Shown here piece after piece: positions 1-10,808 of a stretch of DNA of 64,000 nt. The first letter of the stretch is position 1. The number at the start of each line of letters is the position of its first letter. This stretch comes from Mycolicibacterium iranicum (GTDB taxonomy: Bacteria > Actinomycetota > Actinomycetes > Mycobacteriales > Mycobacteriaceae). Both the position numbers and the translations under genes were made by a program. Location of the stretch: assembly GCF_014190915.1 (NCBI RefSeq), contig NZ_JACHVU010000003.1:558001-622000 (forward strand). The letters are read 5' to 3'. Under the pieces are notes generated by a model that saw only the letters and a list, made by a program, of their open reading frames with translations, searched no databases and had not been told where the DNA came from.

Positions 1-978
1 ACCGAGGACAACCTGACGGTCAACATCGACACCGTCGTGTACTTCCAGGTCACCAATCCCCAGGCGGCCGTCTACCAGATCAGCAACTACATCGTGGGCG
101 TCGAACAGCTGACCACCACGACGCTGCGCAATGTCGTCGGCGGCATGACGCTCGAACAGACGCTCACCTCGCGCGACTCCATCAACGGCCAGCTGCGCGG
201 GGTGCTCGACGAGGCGACCGGCCGCTGGGGGTTGCGCGTGGCCCGCGTCGAACTCCGCAGCATCGACCCGCCGCCGTCGATCCAGGACTCGATGGAAAAG
301 CAGATGCGCGCGGACCGGGAGAAGCGCGCGATGATCCTCACGGCCGAGGGCAACCGCGAAGCCTCGATCAAGCAGGCGGAGGGTCAGAAGCAGGCACAGA
401 TCCTGGCCGCCGAGGGCGCCAAGCAGGCCGCGATCCTGGCTGCGGAAGCCGACCGGCAGTCGCGCATGCTGCGCGCTCAGGGCGAACGGGCTGCGGCCTA
501 CCTGCAGGCGCAGGGCCAGGCGAAGGCCATCGAGAAGACCTTCGCCGCGATCAAGGCGGGCCGCCCGACCCCGGAGATGCTGGCCTACCAGTACCTTCAG
601 ACCCTGCCGCAGATGGCCAAGGGCGAGGCGAACAAGGTGTGGCTGGTGCCGAGCGATTTCGGTTCGGCACTGCAGGGTTTCACCAAGATGCTGGGCGCGC
701 CGGGGGAGGACGGGGTGTTCCGCTACACCCCGTCGCCGATCGAGGAGAGTCTGGCCCGGCCGGAGGACGACTCCGAGGAGGTCGCCGACTGGTTCTCCAC
801 CGAGACCGACCCGGCCATCGCCGAAGCGGTCGCCAAGGCCGAGGCGGAGGCTCGCATCCCGGTCCCGGGCTCCCTCGACGGGCCCCGGCAGTACCCGCCC
901 CTCTCGCAGCAGGCGCAGCCGCCGGCGACGGACTACGCCCAGCCTCCGACGGGCCGGCACGGATCGCCTGAGCAGTGA
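1..978 (+). CDS. SPFH/Band-7 (stomatin-like) protein, 5' end outside window
   Basis: The reading frame is open from base 1, so the start lies upstream of the window. The visible 326 residues cover the end of a PHB/SPFH domain (the NVVGGMTLEQTLTSRD region), followed by a long charged alanine- and glutamine-rich helix with repeated AEG and QAEG heptad-like units typical of the stomatin coiled coil. Then comes a conserved ending (LAYQYLQTLPQMAKGEANKVW) and a low-complexity acidic, proline- and glutamine-rich tail. SPFH proteins form large membrane-bound oligomers. The position matches M. tuberculosis Rv1488. Its stop overlaps the next gene by four bases (GTGA), which suggests co-translation. Family assignment is firm; the specific role in mycobacteria is not visible here. 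Confidence 0.9.
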   Translation, partial: TEDNLTVNIDTVVYFQVTNPQAAVYQISNYIVGVEQLTTTTLRNVVGGMTLEQTLTSRDSINGQLRGVLDEATGRWGLRVARVELRSIDPPPSIQDSMEKQMRADREKRAMILTAEGNREASIKQAEGQKQAQILAAEGAKQAAILAAEADRQSRMLRAQGERAAAYLQAQGQAKAIEKTFAAIKAGRPTPEMLAYQYLQTLPQMAKGEANKVWLVPSDFGSALQGFTKMLGAPGEDGVFRYTPSPIEESLARPEDDSEEVADWFSTETDPAIAEAVAKAEAEARIPVPGSLDGPRQYPPLSQQAQPPATDYAQPPTGRHGSPEQ

Positions 979-1337
979 GCGCGCTGACGTCGGGGCGCGC
1001 CTACGCAGTGTTGGCGGCTTTTCAGGCCGCCGACGCGGCCGCCTGCGTCGGCCCGATCGGACCGATCAAAAAAGCGTTCGACGACGTCGGCGTCCCGGAG
1101 GAGCTGCGGAGGGGGATCCCGATCGTGAAGGCGGCCAGCGCCGTCGGGCTGCTCTCGGTCTTCCGGTTCCCCGCGCTGGCACGGCTCACCACCTTCATGC
1201 TGACGATCTATTTCGTGCTGGCGGTGGGCTCGCACCTGCGCGTCAAGGACTGGAGTCCCAACCTTGCCGCGGCGTCGACGTTCCTGCTGCTGTTCGCCAC
1301 GATGACGGCGAAGGGGCCCGAGGTCAGGGGGCGCTGA
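975..1337 (+). CDS. DoxX-like integral membrane protein
   Basis: A 120-residue protein with about four hydrophobic segments (roughly residues 8-25, 48-62, 64-84 and 95-113) and the layout of the DoxX-like family. The start is GTG overlapping the TGA of the SPFH gene, so the two are probably translated together. Charged loops such as PIKKAFDDVGVPEELRRG between helices 1 and 2 are typical of the family. No catalytic residues are recognisable. The 3' end overlaps the end of the convergent TVP38 gene by 14 bases. Function unknown; membrane location is a safe inference. Confidence 0.8.
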   Translation: MSALTSGRAYAVLAAFQAADAAACVGPIGPIKKAFDDVGVPEELRRGIPIVKAASAVGLLSVFRFPALARLTTFMLTIYFVLAVGSHLRVKDWSPNLAAASTFLLLFATMTAKGPEVRGR

Positions 1338-2037
1338 CCGGTTCGTGTGCGCGGCGGTGTCTGCGGATCTCGTAGGCCAGGCCCGCCATCCCGATGCCGG
1401 CGGTACACGCCGACACCAGCACCAGCAGCGGGCTGACCCGCCCGGTCAGTGCGTCACCGAGAATGACGATGGCCGCCGTCCCGGGCAGCACGCCGAAGAA
1501 CGTGGCCAGGGTGTAGGGGATCACCCGCACCGCGGACGCGCCCGCGGCGTAGTTGAGTACCGAGAAGGGGACCGCAGGGATCATCCTGGTGGCCAGCACG
1601 ACGGGCCAGCCGCGGGCGCGCAGCCGCCGGTCGATGGCCTCGACGCGGGGATGGGAGACCCACCGGCTGACCTGCCAGCCGGCCGAGCGGACCAGCAGCA
1701 GCGCGATCACCGCGCTGATTGTGCTGGCGGCGACGGCGATCGGGATGCCCAGCACCGGCCCGAACAGCAGCCCGGCGGCGAGCGTGAAAGCCGTGCGGGG
1801 GAACGGGAATACCGTCATCACCACGTGCGCGGCGAAGAAGGCCAGGGGAAACCACGCCCCGACCGACGTGGCCCAGTCCCGCAGCTGCACCGCGGTGGGC
1901 AACGGCACCAGCAGCGCAACTGCGACGAGAATCACAATCGCGGCCACCAGTGCCACGAGGCGCCTGCGCGGGACCGTCCGCAGCGTGACCACGACCGCCG
2001 ACGACACGGTACGCAGCGTGCTGACTACGGATTTCAC
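1324..2037 (-). CDS. TVP38/TMEM64 family (DedA-like) membrane protein
   Basis: A 237-residue polytopic membrane protein. The central segment has the SNARE-associated/DedA signature: FPFPRTAFTLAAGLLFGP about 80-100 residues from the start, then a helix with GxxxSxISAVIALLLVR, a conserved amphipathic stretch, and TRMIPAVPFSVLNYAAGAS. These are hallmarks of the VTT domain family, whose members include lipid scramblases and transporters. The position corresponds to M. tuberculosis Rv1491c. It is transcribed away from mutA, with about 100 bases between the two start codons. The exact substrate cannot be read from the sequence. Confidence 0.85.
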   Translation of the reverse strand: MKSVVSTLRTVSSAVVVTLRTVPRRRLVALVAAIVILVAVALLVPLPTAVQLRDWATSVGAWFPLAFFAAHVVMTVFPFPRTAFTLAAGLLFGPVLGIPIAVAASTISAVIALLLVRSAGWQVSRWVSHPRVEAIDRRLRARGWPVVLATRMIPAVPFSVLNYAAGASAVRVIPYTLATFFGVLPGTAAIVILGDALTGRVSPLLVLVSACTAGIGMAGLAYEIRRHRRAHEPVSAP

Positions 2038-2136
2038 GGTTTCCCAGCCTACGGGGCCGAAGCAAACTCACTCCTCGACCGGGATGTGGACTCTGCACAC
2101 CGGCGTACGCTGATGTGATCGCCATCATTTAGCCTG

Positions 2137-4008
2137 ATGGCTGTGCAGAAACCCAGCGCCGGCTCTGCCGGAGTAGTCGACTCCGATCTGGACCGATGGC
2201 GCTCCGCCGTGGCGGGCGTTCTTGCGAAGTCCACCAAGAAGGATCCTGCCGAGCTGGGCGCCGAGCCCGAGCGTCTGCTCGATTCCGACACGTACGACGG
2301 CTTCCCCATCCGCCCCCTGTACACCCGTCGCGATGAGATCGCCGAGCCCGCGCTCCCCGGCCGCTGGCCGTTCGTGCGTGGCGGCGACGCACTGCGCGAC
2401 GTCAAGGCGGGCTGGAAGGTCGCCGACGTCTACCCCGCAGACGGAGCACCGGCAGCCGAGGCCAACGGCGCGATCCTGCTCGGACTCACCGAGGGAATCA
2501 GCGCGCTGATCCTGCGCATCGGCGACGGGGCCGTGGCGCCCGCCGAGCTGAACCAGCTGCTGGAGGGGGTCTACCTGGACCTCGTGCCGATCGTGGTCGA
2601 GACGACGGGCGACGGTTCGACGTTCGCCGCGACCGTGGACGCGCTGACCAATCTGCTCAGCGGTCTCGACGACGAGCAGCGCGCCCGCCTGTCGCTCGAC
2701 CTCGGGGCCGACCCGCTCACCGCCCCGCTGGCCGGTCGGTCCGCGCCGCCGCTCGACGCCGTCGTCGCGGCCGCGCAGCAGGTCGCCGGCTATGACGGAC
2801 ACATCCGCACTGTCACCGTCGACGGGCCCACGTTCCACAACAGCGGAGCGAACGCTTCCTGGGAGCTCGGCGCGGCCGTCGCCGCGGGCGTGTCCTATCT
2901 GCGCCACCTCGTCGACGCCGGCCTGCCGACGGCCGCCGCGCTCGGCCAGATCAGCTTCCGGTTCGCCGCCGACGACGACCAGTTCCAGTCCATCGCCAAA
3001 CTCCGTGCCGCCCGCCGGCTCTGGGCGCGGGTGGCCGAGGTGGTCGGAGAGCCCGACGCCGGGGCCGCCACGATCATCGCGACGACGTCACTGCCGATGA
3101 TGTCGCAGCGCGATCCCTGGGTGAACATGCTGCGCACCACCGTCGCGGCCTTCGCGGCGGGCGTGGGTGGCGCCGACATCGTTGCGGTGCATCCGTTCGA
3201 CGTCGCCATCGACGGTGGATTCCCCGGAACCGCACGCAGTTTCGCGCGCCGCATCGCTCGCAACACCCAGCTGCTACTGCTCGAGGAGTCCCACATCGGA
3301 CGCGTCCTCGATCCGGCCGGCGGCTCGTGGTTCGTCGAGGACCTGACCCGAGAACTCGCCGAGCAGGCCTGGGCGCACTTCCAGCAGATCGAGGCCGAGG
3401 GCGGTTTCGAGGCGGCCCGCGAGCACATCGCGGCGCAGATCGGCGAGGTGGCCCGTCGCCGCGCTGTCGACATCGCGCACCGCCGGACCTCGCTCACCGG
3501 TGTCAATGAATTCCCGAACCTCGGCGAAGTGCCGCTGCCGCAAGGTGATCCGCTGCCGGCCGTGCAGCGCTACGCCGCCGGGTTCGAGGCGCTGCGCAAC
3601 CGTAGCGATGCGTATCTGGAGAAGCACGGCGCACGGCCGAAGGCGCTGCTGCTGCCCCTGGGGCCGCTGGCCGAGCACAACATCCGGACGACGTTCACGT
3701 CCAACCTCCTCGCCTCCGGAGGAGTCGAAGCGGTGAACCCCGGTCCGTTGGACGCCTCCGGTGTCCAGGCCGCGGTCACCGACGCGGGTGCGTCGGACGT
3801 GGCGGTGATCTGCGGCACCGACGCCCGGTACGCCGACGAGGTCGAAGCCGTGGTCGAGGCGGCCCGGGCCGCAGGCCTCACCCACGTTCTGCTGGCCGGT
3901 CCCGAAAAGGCCGTCGCCGCGGCACAATCCAAGCCCGACGGCTATCTGACCGCGAAGATCGATGCCGTCGAAGCGCTGTCGGACCTGCTCACCCGATTGG
4001 GGGCATGA
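2137..4008 (+). CDS. mutA: methylmalonyl-CoA mutase small (beta) subunit
   Basis: A 623-residue homologue of the mutase barrel that pairs with MutB to interconvert (R)-methylmalonyl-CoA and succinyl-CoA, feeding propionate, odd-chain fatty acid and cholesterol carbon into the TCA cycle or into methyl-branched lipids. The acyl-CoA mutase fold is seen through [21 protein letters not shown] and [13 protein letters not shown]. The C-terminal flavodoxin-like domain lacks the DxHxxG cobalamin motif that MutB has, as usual for the non-catalytic subunit. The stop is one base before the mutB ATG, so translation is coupled. The ATG lies at the end of a 99-base divergent promoter region shared with the TVP38 gene. 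Confidence 0.95.
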   Translation: MAVQKPSAGSAGVVDSDLDRWRSAVAGVLAKSTKKDPAELGAEPERLLDSDTYDGFPIRPLYTRRDEIAEPALPGRWPFVRGGDALRDVKAGWKVADVYPADGAPAAEANGAILLGLTEGISALILRIGDGAVAPAELNQLLEGVYLDLVPIVVETTGDGSTFAATVDALTNLLSGLDDEQRARLSLDLGADPLTAPLAGRSAPPLDAVVAAAQQVAGYDGHIRTVTVDGPTFHNSGANASWELGAAVAAGVSYLRHLVDAGLPTAAALGQISFRFAADDDQFQSIAKLRAARRLWARVAEVVGEPDAGAATIIATTSLPMMSQRDPWVNMLRTTVAAFAAGVGGADIVAVHPFDVAIDGGFPGTARSFARRIARNTQLLLLEESHIGRVLDPAGGSWFVEDLTRELAEQAWAHFQQIEAEGGFEAAREHIAAQIGEVARRRAVDIAHRRTSLTGVNEFPNLGEVPLPQGDPLPAVQRYAAGFEALRNRSDAYLEKHGARPKALLLPLGPLAEHNIRTTFTSNLLASGGVEAVNPGPLDASGVQAAVTDAGASDVAVICGTDARYADEVEAVVEAARAAGLTHVLLAGPEKAVAAAQSKPDGYLTAKIDAVEALSDLLTRLGA

Positions 4009-4009
4009 C

Positions 4010-6268
<2,259 letters not shown>

Positions 6269-7282
6269 ATGAGCCAGCTGCCCACCGACCTCGCGGCGGC
6301 ACTGCGCACCGGGGACCGCTCGGCGCTGGCGCGGGCGATCACACTCGTCGAGTCGACCCGCGCCGATCACCGGGAGAGGGCCCAGGAACTGCTGCTCGAG
6401 CTGTCCTCGGCTGGTGGGCAGGGCTCATCGCGGGGGCCGGCGACGCGAGTCGGTATCACCGGCGTTCCCGGGGTCGGCAAGTCGACGACCATCGAGGCAC
6501 TCGGCATCCACCTGATCGAACAGGGCCACCGGGTGGCGGTTCTCGCCGTCGACCCGTCCTCGACGCGCACGGGCGGATCGATCCTGGGCGACAAGACCCG
6601 GATGGCCAGACTGGCAGTCCACCCGGACGCCTACATCCGTCCGTCGCCGACGTCGGGCACGCTCGGCGGCGTCGCGAAAGCGACGCGCGAGACGATCGTG
6701 TTGCTGGAGGCGGCCGGATATGACGTCGTCCTGGTCGAGACCGTCGGGGTCGGGCAGTCCGAGGTGACGGTTGCCAACATGGTCGACACCTTCGTCTTCC
6801 TGACCCTGGCCCGCACCGGCGACCAACTCCAGGGCATCAAGAAAGGTGTCCTCGAGCTGGCGGATGTGGTGGTGGTCAACAAGGCCGACGGCGAGCACGC
6901 ACTCGAGGCCAAGGCCGCGGCCCGGGAGCTCGCCGGCGCGATCAGGTTGATCTACCCCCGCGAAACCTTATGGCGCCCACCGGTTCTGACGATGAGTGCG
7001 CTGACCGGCGCGGGCCTGTCCGAGCTGTGGGACACCGTGCTCAAACACCGCGGGGTTCTGTCGGAGGCCGGCCAGTTCGAGGCGAGACGCCGTACCCAGC
7101 AGGTGGAGTGGACATGGTCGATGGTGCGGGACACCGTGCTCGACCGGGTGATGTCCAGCCCCGGGGTGCGGGCGATCCGCGCCGACGTGGAGCGGCAGGT
7201 GCGCGAGGGTGAACTCACGCCGGCGCTTGCTGCACAGCAGATACTGGCGGCCGTCGAGCAGTCCGATCGGCCCGGGGGCTAA
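6269..7282 (+). CDS. meaB: methylmalonyl-CoA mutase-associated GTPase MeaB
   Basis: A 337-residue G3E-family P-loop GTPase of the ArgK/MeaB group, which gates delivery of intact cofactor to the mutase and protects it from inactivation. Walker A is GVPGVGKST at residues 65-73. Further GTPase segments are [19 protein letters not shown], the switch-like ETVGVGQSE and the base-recognition NKAD. The ATG starts immediately after the mutB TAG, with no spacer. In M. tuberculosis the mazEF4 pair lies between these genes; here it is absent, which leaves a compact three-gene mutase operon. Confidence 0.96.
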   Translation: MSQLPTDLAAALRTGDRSALARAITLVESTRADHRERAQELLLELSSAGGQGSSRGPATRVGITGVPGVGKSTTIEALGIHLIEQGHRVAVLAVDPSSTRTGGSILGDKTRMARLAVHPDAYIRPSPTSGTLGGVAKATRETIVLLEAAGYDVVLVETVGVGQSEVTVANMVDTFVFLTLARTGDQLQGIKKGVLELADVVVVNKADGEHALEAKAAARELAGAIRLIYPRETLWRPPVLTMSALTGAGLSELWDTVLKHRGVLSEAGQFEARRRTQQVEWTWSMVRDTVLDRVMSSPGVRAIRADVERQVREGELTPALAAQQILAAVEQSDRPGG

Positions 7283-7321
7283 CAAATCGGTAACTCTGCA
7301 ATTGTTTGCCCTGCACCGGGG

Positions 7322-7327
7322 TAAATT
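7322..7327 (+). promoter_or_regulatory. -10 element for the esterase gene, probable leaderless start
   Basis: TAAATT fits the mycobacterial TANNNT -10 consensus and ends six bases before the GTG at 7334. Transcription would start at or next to the start codon. No convincing -35 box or Shine-Dalgarno sequence is visible. It lies in the 51-base gap after meaB, so the esterase probably has its own promoter. Confidence 0.55.
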
Positions 7328-7333
7328 CATCTT

Positions 7334-8626
7334 GTGACGGGCGTCAACTCCCGGGAGCGCAGCGCGGCGCTCTCGCATGGCCACGGCGGGCACCTGCCCC
7401 ATGGCGTTCAAGGCGCAGCAGATCCCAATTTCACGTGCGCGGTACGTGCGTTCTCGCAGATGTTCCCGCATCGGCGCTTCGGCGGCGGCGCCCTGTCGGT
7501 GTATCTGAACGGCGAATGCGTCGTCGACGTATGGACCGGATGGTCGGACCGCAAGGGCAAACGGCGCTGGACCGCCGACACCGCGCCCATGGTGTTCTCG
7601 GCGACCAAGGGTGTCGCCGCGACCGTCATCCACCGGCTGGCCGACCGCGGGCTGATCGACTACGACGCCCCGGTCGCCGAGTACTGGCGTGAGTTCGGCG
7701 TCAACGGCAAGTCGCAGATCACCGTGCGCGAGCTGATGCGCCACCGGGCCGGCCTGTCGCAACTGAACGGCGTGGCCAAGGCCGATCTGATGGACCACCT
7801 GATCATGGAGGAGCGCCTGGCCGCGGCCCCCGCGAGCTGGCTGGTCGGCAGGCCCGCCTACCACGCGTTCACCTTCGGCTGGTTGCTGTCGGGCCTTGCA
7901 CGGTCGGTCACCGGGGTCGGTATGCGCGAGCTGATCCGCACCGAGGTGGCGGCTCCCCTGAACACCGACGGGATCCATCTCGGCCGGCCACCGGCGCAGG
8001 CCCCCACCCAGCCGGCGCGCATCATCGGGCCCCAGACGCGGCTGCAGAATCCGGTCTTCAATCTCGTCGCCCCGCGCATCGCCGCGCTGCCGTTCTCCGC
8101 GGCGTTCGGCGCCATGTACTTCCCCGGGGTGAAGTCGTTCGTCCAGGGCGACACCCCTCTGCTGGACAGTGAGATCCCGGCCGCGAACGGAGTGGCCACG
8201 GCCCGCGCGCTCGCCCGCATGTACGGCGCCATCGCCAACGGCGGGGAGATCGACGGGATGCAGTATCTGTCCCGCGAGACCACGGCAGCGCTGACCGGCC
8301 GACGCAGCCTGCGCCTGGACCACAGCATGGTGATGCCGCTGTCGTTCCACCTGGGTTACCACGGCCTGCCGATCCCGGGTCTGCTGCCGGGTTTCGGCCA
8401 CGTCGGGCTCGGTGGTTCGCTGGGCTGGGCCGATCCGGCCGAAGGCCTGGCGTTCAGCTTCGTGCACAACCGTCTGCTCACCCCGATGGTGGTCAGCGAT
8501 CAGGCCGGCTTCGTCGCGACCGCCGCACTGGTGCGCCGCGGCGCGTCACAGGCACGCAAGAACGGGTTCCGCAGAGTGCGTGAGTTCGGCGCGCCGTTCA
8601 CCGACGTCACCGCCACCGCGGTCTAG
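7334..8626 (+). CDS. beta-lactamase-fold serine hydrolase/esterase (LipL-like)
   Basis: A 430-residue serine hydrolase of the beta-lactamase/class C esterase family. The nucleophile motif SxxK is SATK at residues 89-92 (MVFSATKGVAATVIHRLADRG). The downstream YHAFTFGW segment matches the tyrosine motif region, and HVGLGGSLGWADP matches the HxGxGG motif near the third active-site strand. No signal peptide is evident, so it is probably cytoplasmic or membrane-associated. Its place after the mutase operon matches lipL (Rv1497), but the symbol is left blank because orthology cannot be proved here. It ends three bases before a convergent membrane-protein gene. Confidence 0.88.
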   Translation: MTGVNSRERSAALSHGHGGHLPHGVQGAADPNFTCAVRAFSQMFPHRRFGGGALSVYLNGECVVDVWTGWSDRKGKRRWTADTAPMVFSATKGVAATVIHRLADRGLIDYDAPVAEYWREFGVNGKSQITVRELMRHRAGLSQLNGVAKADLMDHLIMEERLAAAPASWLVGRPAYHAFTFGWLLSGLARSVTGVGMRELIRTEVAAPLNTDGIHLGRPPAQAPTQPARIIGPQTRLQNPVFNLVAPRIAALPFSAAFGAMYFPGVKSFVQGDTPLLDSEIPAANGVATARALARMYGAIANGGEIDGMQYLSRETTAALTGRRSLRLDHSMVMPLSFHLGYHGLPIPGLLPGFGHVGLGGSLGWADPAEGLAFSFVHNRLLTPMVVSDQAGFVATAALVRRGASQARKNGFRRVREFGAPFTDVTATAV

Positions 8627-8628
8627 GT

Positions 8629-9363
8629 CTAGGTCTTCGCTCCCGAGAACCATCGCGTCTTGATCCGCCACGAATGGGCGGAGGTCAGCGCAAATCCCGC
8701 GCCGCAGGCGCACGCGAAGATCCAGACGAGCGTGGTGCCCTGGACGGTCTGCAGTGCCGGGACGAACGCGGTGATCACCCGCACGACACACGCCAGGATT
8801 CCCATGCCGCACGCGAAGAGATAGACATTGGCGATCGGGCGCGACCGCGGGTCTGTCCGCAGGATCAGCAGGGCTCTGCCGCCGTAGCCGAGCAGGTAGA
8901 TCAGCATGCCGCAGAGCATCAGCCAGTAGATGTTGAGCCACAGGTCGGTCGGCACGTCGAAGAAGTCCGCACGGTAGATCGACGCTCCGTTGCCCAGCCA
9001 GAACGCCGCCAGCAGAAGGGGGATGCACAACGTCGCCGGCAACTCGATGTGCTGGCGGAACCGTTGCTGCATCGCGTGGTCCTGCTCCAGACGGCCCAGC
9101 GCGTTGTAGACGACCGCCGACGCGGCGACGATGTAGCAATCGTGTCCGAGGTAGTCCTCGAGATTCCATTTACCCGTCAGCGAGTACAGCCACGGTCCCA
9201 GCGTCTCGGAGGCCAGCGGGGACATCAGCAGAACGGCGGCACCCTGCAGGGCGATGTTGAGTGTTGCGGCGACTTCCCAGCGACAGGACCACGTGACGCG
9301 GCGGATCCACAGGCTCCACGCGATGCACAACAAGGTGATCACGATGAGGGATGCCAAAGCCAT
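8629..9363 (-). CDS. seven-helix membrane protein paired with an HTH regulator
   Basis: A 244-residue protein with seven clear hydrophobic segments (about residues 1-20, 28-50, 73-92, 106-124, 141-168, 177-201 and 209-231). It carries a short soluble loop after helix 2 with a WNLEDYLGHDCYIVA motif and has no known catalytic signature. It lies 53 bases downstream of the HTH gene on the same strand, so the two likely form an operon. The layout recalls the actinobacterial MAB_1171c-type putative transporters that often sit beside HTH proteins, but I cannot confirm that match. Function unknown. Confidence 0.65.
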   Translation of the reverse strand: MALASLIVITLLCIAWSLWIRRVTWSCRWEVAATLNIALQGAAVLLMSPLASETLGPWLYSLTGKWNLEDYLGHDCYIVAASAVVYNALGRLEQDHAMQQRFRQHIELPATLCIPLLLAAFWLGNGASIYRADFFDVPTDLWLNIYWLMLCGMLIYLLGYGGRALLILRTDPRSRPIANVYLFACGMGILACVVRVITAFVPALQTVQGTTLVWIFACACGAGFALTSAHSWRIKTRWFSGAKT

Positions 9364-9416
9364 GGGTGGTCGCTTTCACACGGATACGGTTCAGCAAATT
9401 GTAAAGGCAGAAACCG

Positions 9417-9791
9417 TCAAAGGGGAGGTGCATCCATACGTGGTGACAGCTGCGACAATTTCGTGCGCTGCCTCGGGGTGGCCTTGACGGTGGTGTCGGG
9501 CAGTGTGGCCAGGGAAGAAGGTGCTGGTCCCGTCGCTTCGACGTACTGCCAGACCTCCTGCCGGGTCATCAGCCCGAATTGAATCTGGAGATCCGGATAG
9601 CTCAACGAGAATCGGTCGGCAACCAGTCGGAGTTCCTCGGCATTGGGATAGTCGGCCTCTTTGATGCGCCGGTAATAGGTGCTGCTCGAAATGCCGAGAG
9701 CGTCAAATAAGTCCTTTGCGTCGATCTCTCCGTCCAGGAGGTAGTCGAGCAGGGCCTTGAGCTGTCTGCCGTTCTCGTCCGTACGGGGCAT
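9417..9791 (-). CDS. helix-turn-helix DNA-binding protein
   Basis: A 124-residue protein whose first part has an HTH-like pattern: EIDAKDLFDALGISSSTYYRRIKEAD at about residues 22-47, with SSSTYYRR as the probable recognition helix. This is followed by a short all-helical segment (NAEELRLVADRFSL) as seen in phage-repressor-like XRE proteins. The C-terminal 40 residues look disordered. It is upstream of, and co-directional with, the seven-helix protein, and diverges from the half-condensation-domain gene. A perfect palindrome lies in the gap between them and is its most likely target. Regulator role is inferred. Confidence 0.7.
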   Translation of the reverse strand: MPRTDENGRQLKALLDYLLDGEIDAKDLFDALGISSSTYYRRIKEADYPNAEELRLVADRFSLSYPDLQIQFGLMTRQEVWQYVEATGPAPSSLATLPDTTVKATPRQRTKLSQLSPRMDAPPL

Positions 9792-9797
9792 CTGAAC

Positions 9798-9803
9798 ACC
9801 ATA
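9798..9803 (-). promoter_or_regulatory. -10 element of the HTH/membrane-protein operon
   Basis: Read on the minus strand this is TATGGT, matching TANNNT, with six bases before the ATG at 9791. That spacing predicts a leaderless or nearly leaderless mRNA. The -35 region is weak. Confidence 0.5.
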
Positions 9804-9878
9804 AACCCTGATCCCGGCTTTGGGCAGTCCCTCCCGGCAAATGGATTAGTCCGTCTTTATTGACATGGCCGTCACAGT

Positions 9879-9898
9879 ATTGGGAGCACTCTCCCAAT
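9879..9898. promoter_or_regulatory. perfect inverted repeat, candidate operator
   Basis: ATTGGGAGCACTCTCCCAAT has perfect 8-base arms and a 4-base spacer. It lies in the divergent region between the HTH gene and the gene starting at 9928, just upstream of the -10 box TACGGT (9915-9920), so a bound protein would cover the -35 region. A second, smaller inverted repeat (TCCCA-attc-TGGGA, 9893-9906) overlaps it. The neighbouring HTH protein is the natural candidate binder; this is inference. Confidence 0.55.
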
Positions 9899-9914
9899 TC
9901 TGGGACATTCGCTG

Positions 9915-9920
9915 TACGGT
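9915..9920 (+). promoter_or_regulatory. -10 element, leaderless start at 9928
   Basis: TACGGT (TANNNT) is followed by seven bases and then the ATG at 9928, the spacing expected when transcription begins on the A of the start codon. This decides the start of the downstream gene against the alternative start at 9865, which would lie upstream of the promoter and across the palindrome. Confidence 0.55.
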
Positions 9921-9927
9921 TAGCTGC

Positions 9928-10536
9928 ATGGTCGCTCCATACATCACAGACGAGGTCAAACAACGGCCCGTCTTCACCGCGCCGGTATCCCTGGATGTGT
10001 TCGATCGCCCCGCGATCGACGCGCTGCCCGCCCAACTCGAGAAGTTCGGCACCTCGCCGTCGAGCGAACTGACCGAAGAACTCGACGCGGCCGCTGAATG
10101 GCTCGGCGTGCAGGTCGAGGAGATCCTCCTCGCCGCGCTGGGCCGCACACTTGGCCGGACCCGCGGCGAGGGAACCGTGACGGTCGACGTCACCGGTGGC
10201 CATCGCTGGCTCAGTCACCCCGTGACGCTGATCTGTTCGGACGCGTCGCCGATGGGGCCCACGGAGATGCTGCAGGGAGCGCACACCGCGCTGACCGAAA
10301 CGTCCGATCTGGCCAACGCGCAGGCGGAGCTGCTGCTCAACGTCGCCGTGGCCGGGCTGATCGACGTCCCCGCCGGGCGCGCGCTGGAGCTGCGTGTGCA
10401 GCGCGTGGACGGGCTGCTCCAGGTCGACTGGTGGTACGACCCGCAGCGCTTCGACGCCTACTCCATCGAAGAGATGGCCGAGCAGTTCCCGCTCGCTCTG
10501 ATCGACATCACCTCGGACGCCGCCGCGCCCCTGTGA
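9928..10536 (+). CDS. orphan C-terminal half of an NRPS condensation/epimerization-type domain
   Basis: A 202-residue protein. The segment EWLGVQVEEILLAALGRTLGRTRGEGTVTVDVTGGHRW resembles the start of the C-terminal subdomain of NRPS condensation/epimerization domains (VEDVLLAALARAL...VDVEGHGR). The end, LELRVQRVDGLLQVDWWYDPQRFDAYSIEEMAEQF, resembles the closing region of the same fold. The N-terminal half with the HHxxxDG active site is missing and no adenylation or carrier domain is nearby, so catalysis by the usual mechanism is unlikely. It could be a binding or regulatory relic. The ATG at 9928 is preferred because of the leaderless promoter. Assignment rests on motif resemblance only. 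Confidence 0.6.
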   Translation: MVAPYITDEVKQRPVFTAPVSLDVFDRPAIDALPAQLEKFGTSPSSELTEELDAAAEWLGVQVEEILLAALGRTLGRTRGEGTVTVDVTGGHRWLSHPVTLICSDASPMGPTEMLQGAHTALTETSDLANAQAELLLNVAVAGLIDVPAGRALELRVQRVDGLLQVDWWYDPQRFDAYSIEEMAEQFPLALIDITSDAAAPL

Positions 10537-10582
10537 GACCCGACGCGGCGCTGCCGCGGTGATCTCACCGCGGCGGCGCCGC

Positions 10583-10588
10583 TAAACT
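10583..10588 (+). promoter_or_regulatory. -10 element of the ileS transcript
   Basis: TAAACT matches TANNNT, and transcription would begin near 10595, directly before the T-box stem I. This defines a leader of about 215 bases ahead of ileS. Confidence 0.5.
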
Positions 10589-10594
10589 ATGTCC

Positions 10595-10808
10595 AGCGGC
10601 GTCGATCCGGCCATCACCGGGGAGCCTTCGGAAGAACGGTGGCGGGTTCTCGCCCGCGCCCAGTAGAACCGAACGGGTGGGCCCGTCAACGCCCTCGAAG
10701 AGCGGCGCACCACTTCGTGCGCAAGCGGGGTGGTACCGCGGCGCTCGCGCACCTGCGCGACGTTCGTCCCCGTGCCTGACGATCTGTACGGCACAGGAGA
10801 CCCAGCAC
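10595..10808 (+). ncRNA. T-box riboswitch of ileS (actinobacterial, translational type)
   Basis: The diagnostic T-box sequence AAGCGGGGTGGTACCGCGG is at 10723-10741, with the TGGT that pairs to the uncharged tRNA acceptor end at 10731-10734. It directly follows a perfect stem III hairpin (10705-10722, arms GCGCAC/GTGCGC). Upstream is a very short stem I in which CCGG (10607-10610) and CCGG (10617-10620) enclose an ATC isoleucine specifier at 10613-10615. The ribosome-binding site AGGAG (10795-10799) is at the 3' end, next to a possible hairpin GTGCC/GGCAC (10772-10776 with 10790-10794) that could sequester it. There is no terminator with a U-tract, so control is expected at translation initiation, as known for mycobacterial ileS leaders. 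Confidence 0.92.

Noticed and set aside
8674..9582. 302-codon plus-strand frame opposite the seven-helix protein
   Set aside because: Glutamine/arginine-rich antisense shadow; the minus-strand translation has clean membrane helices.
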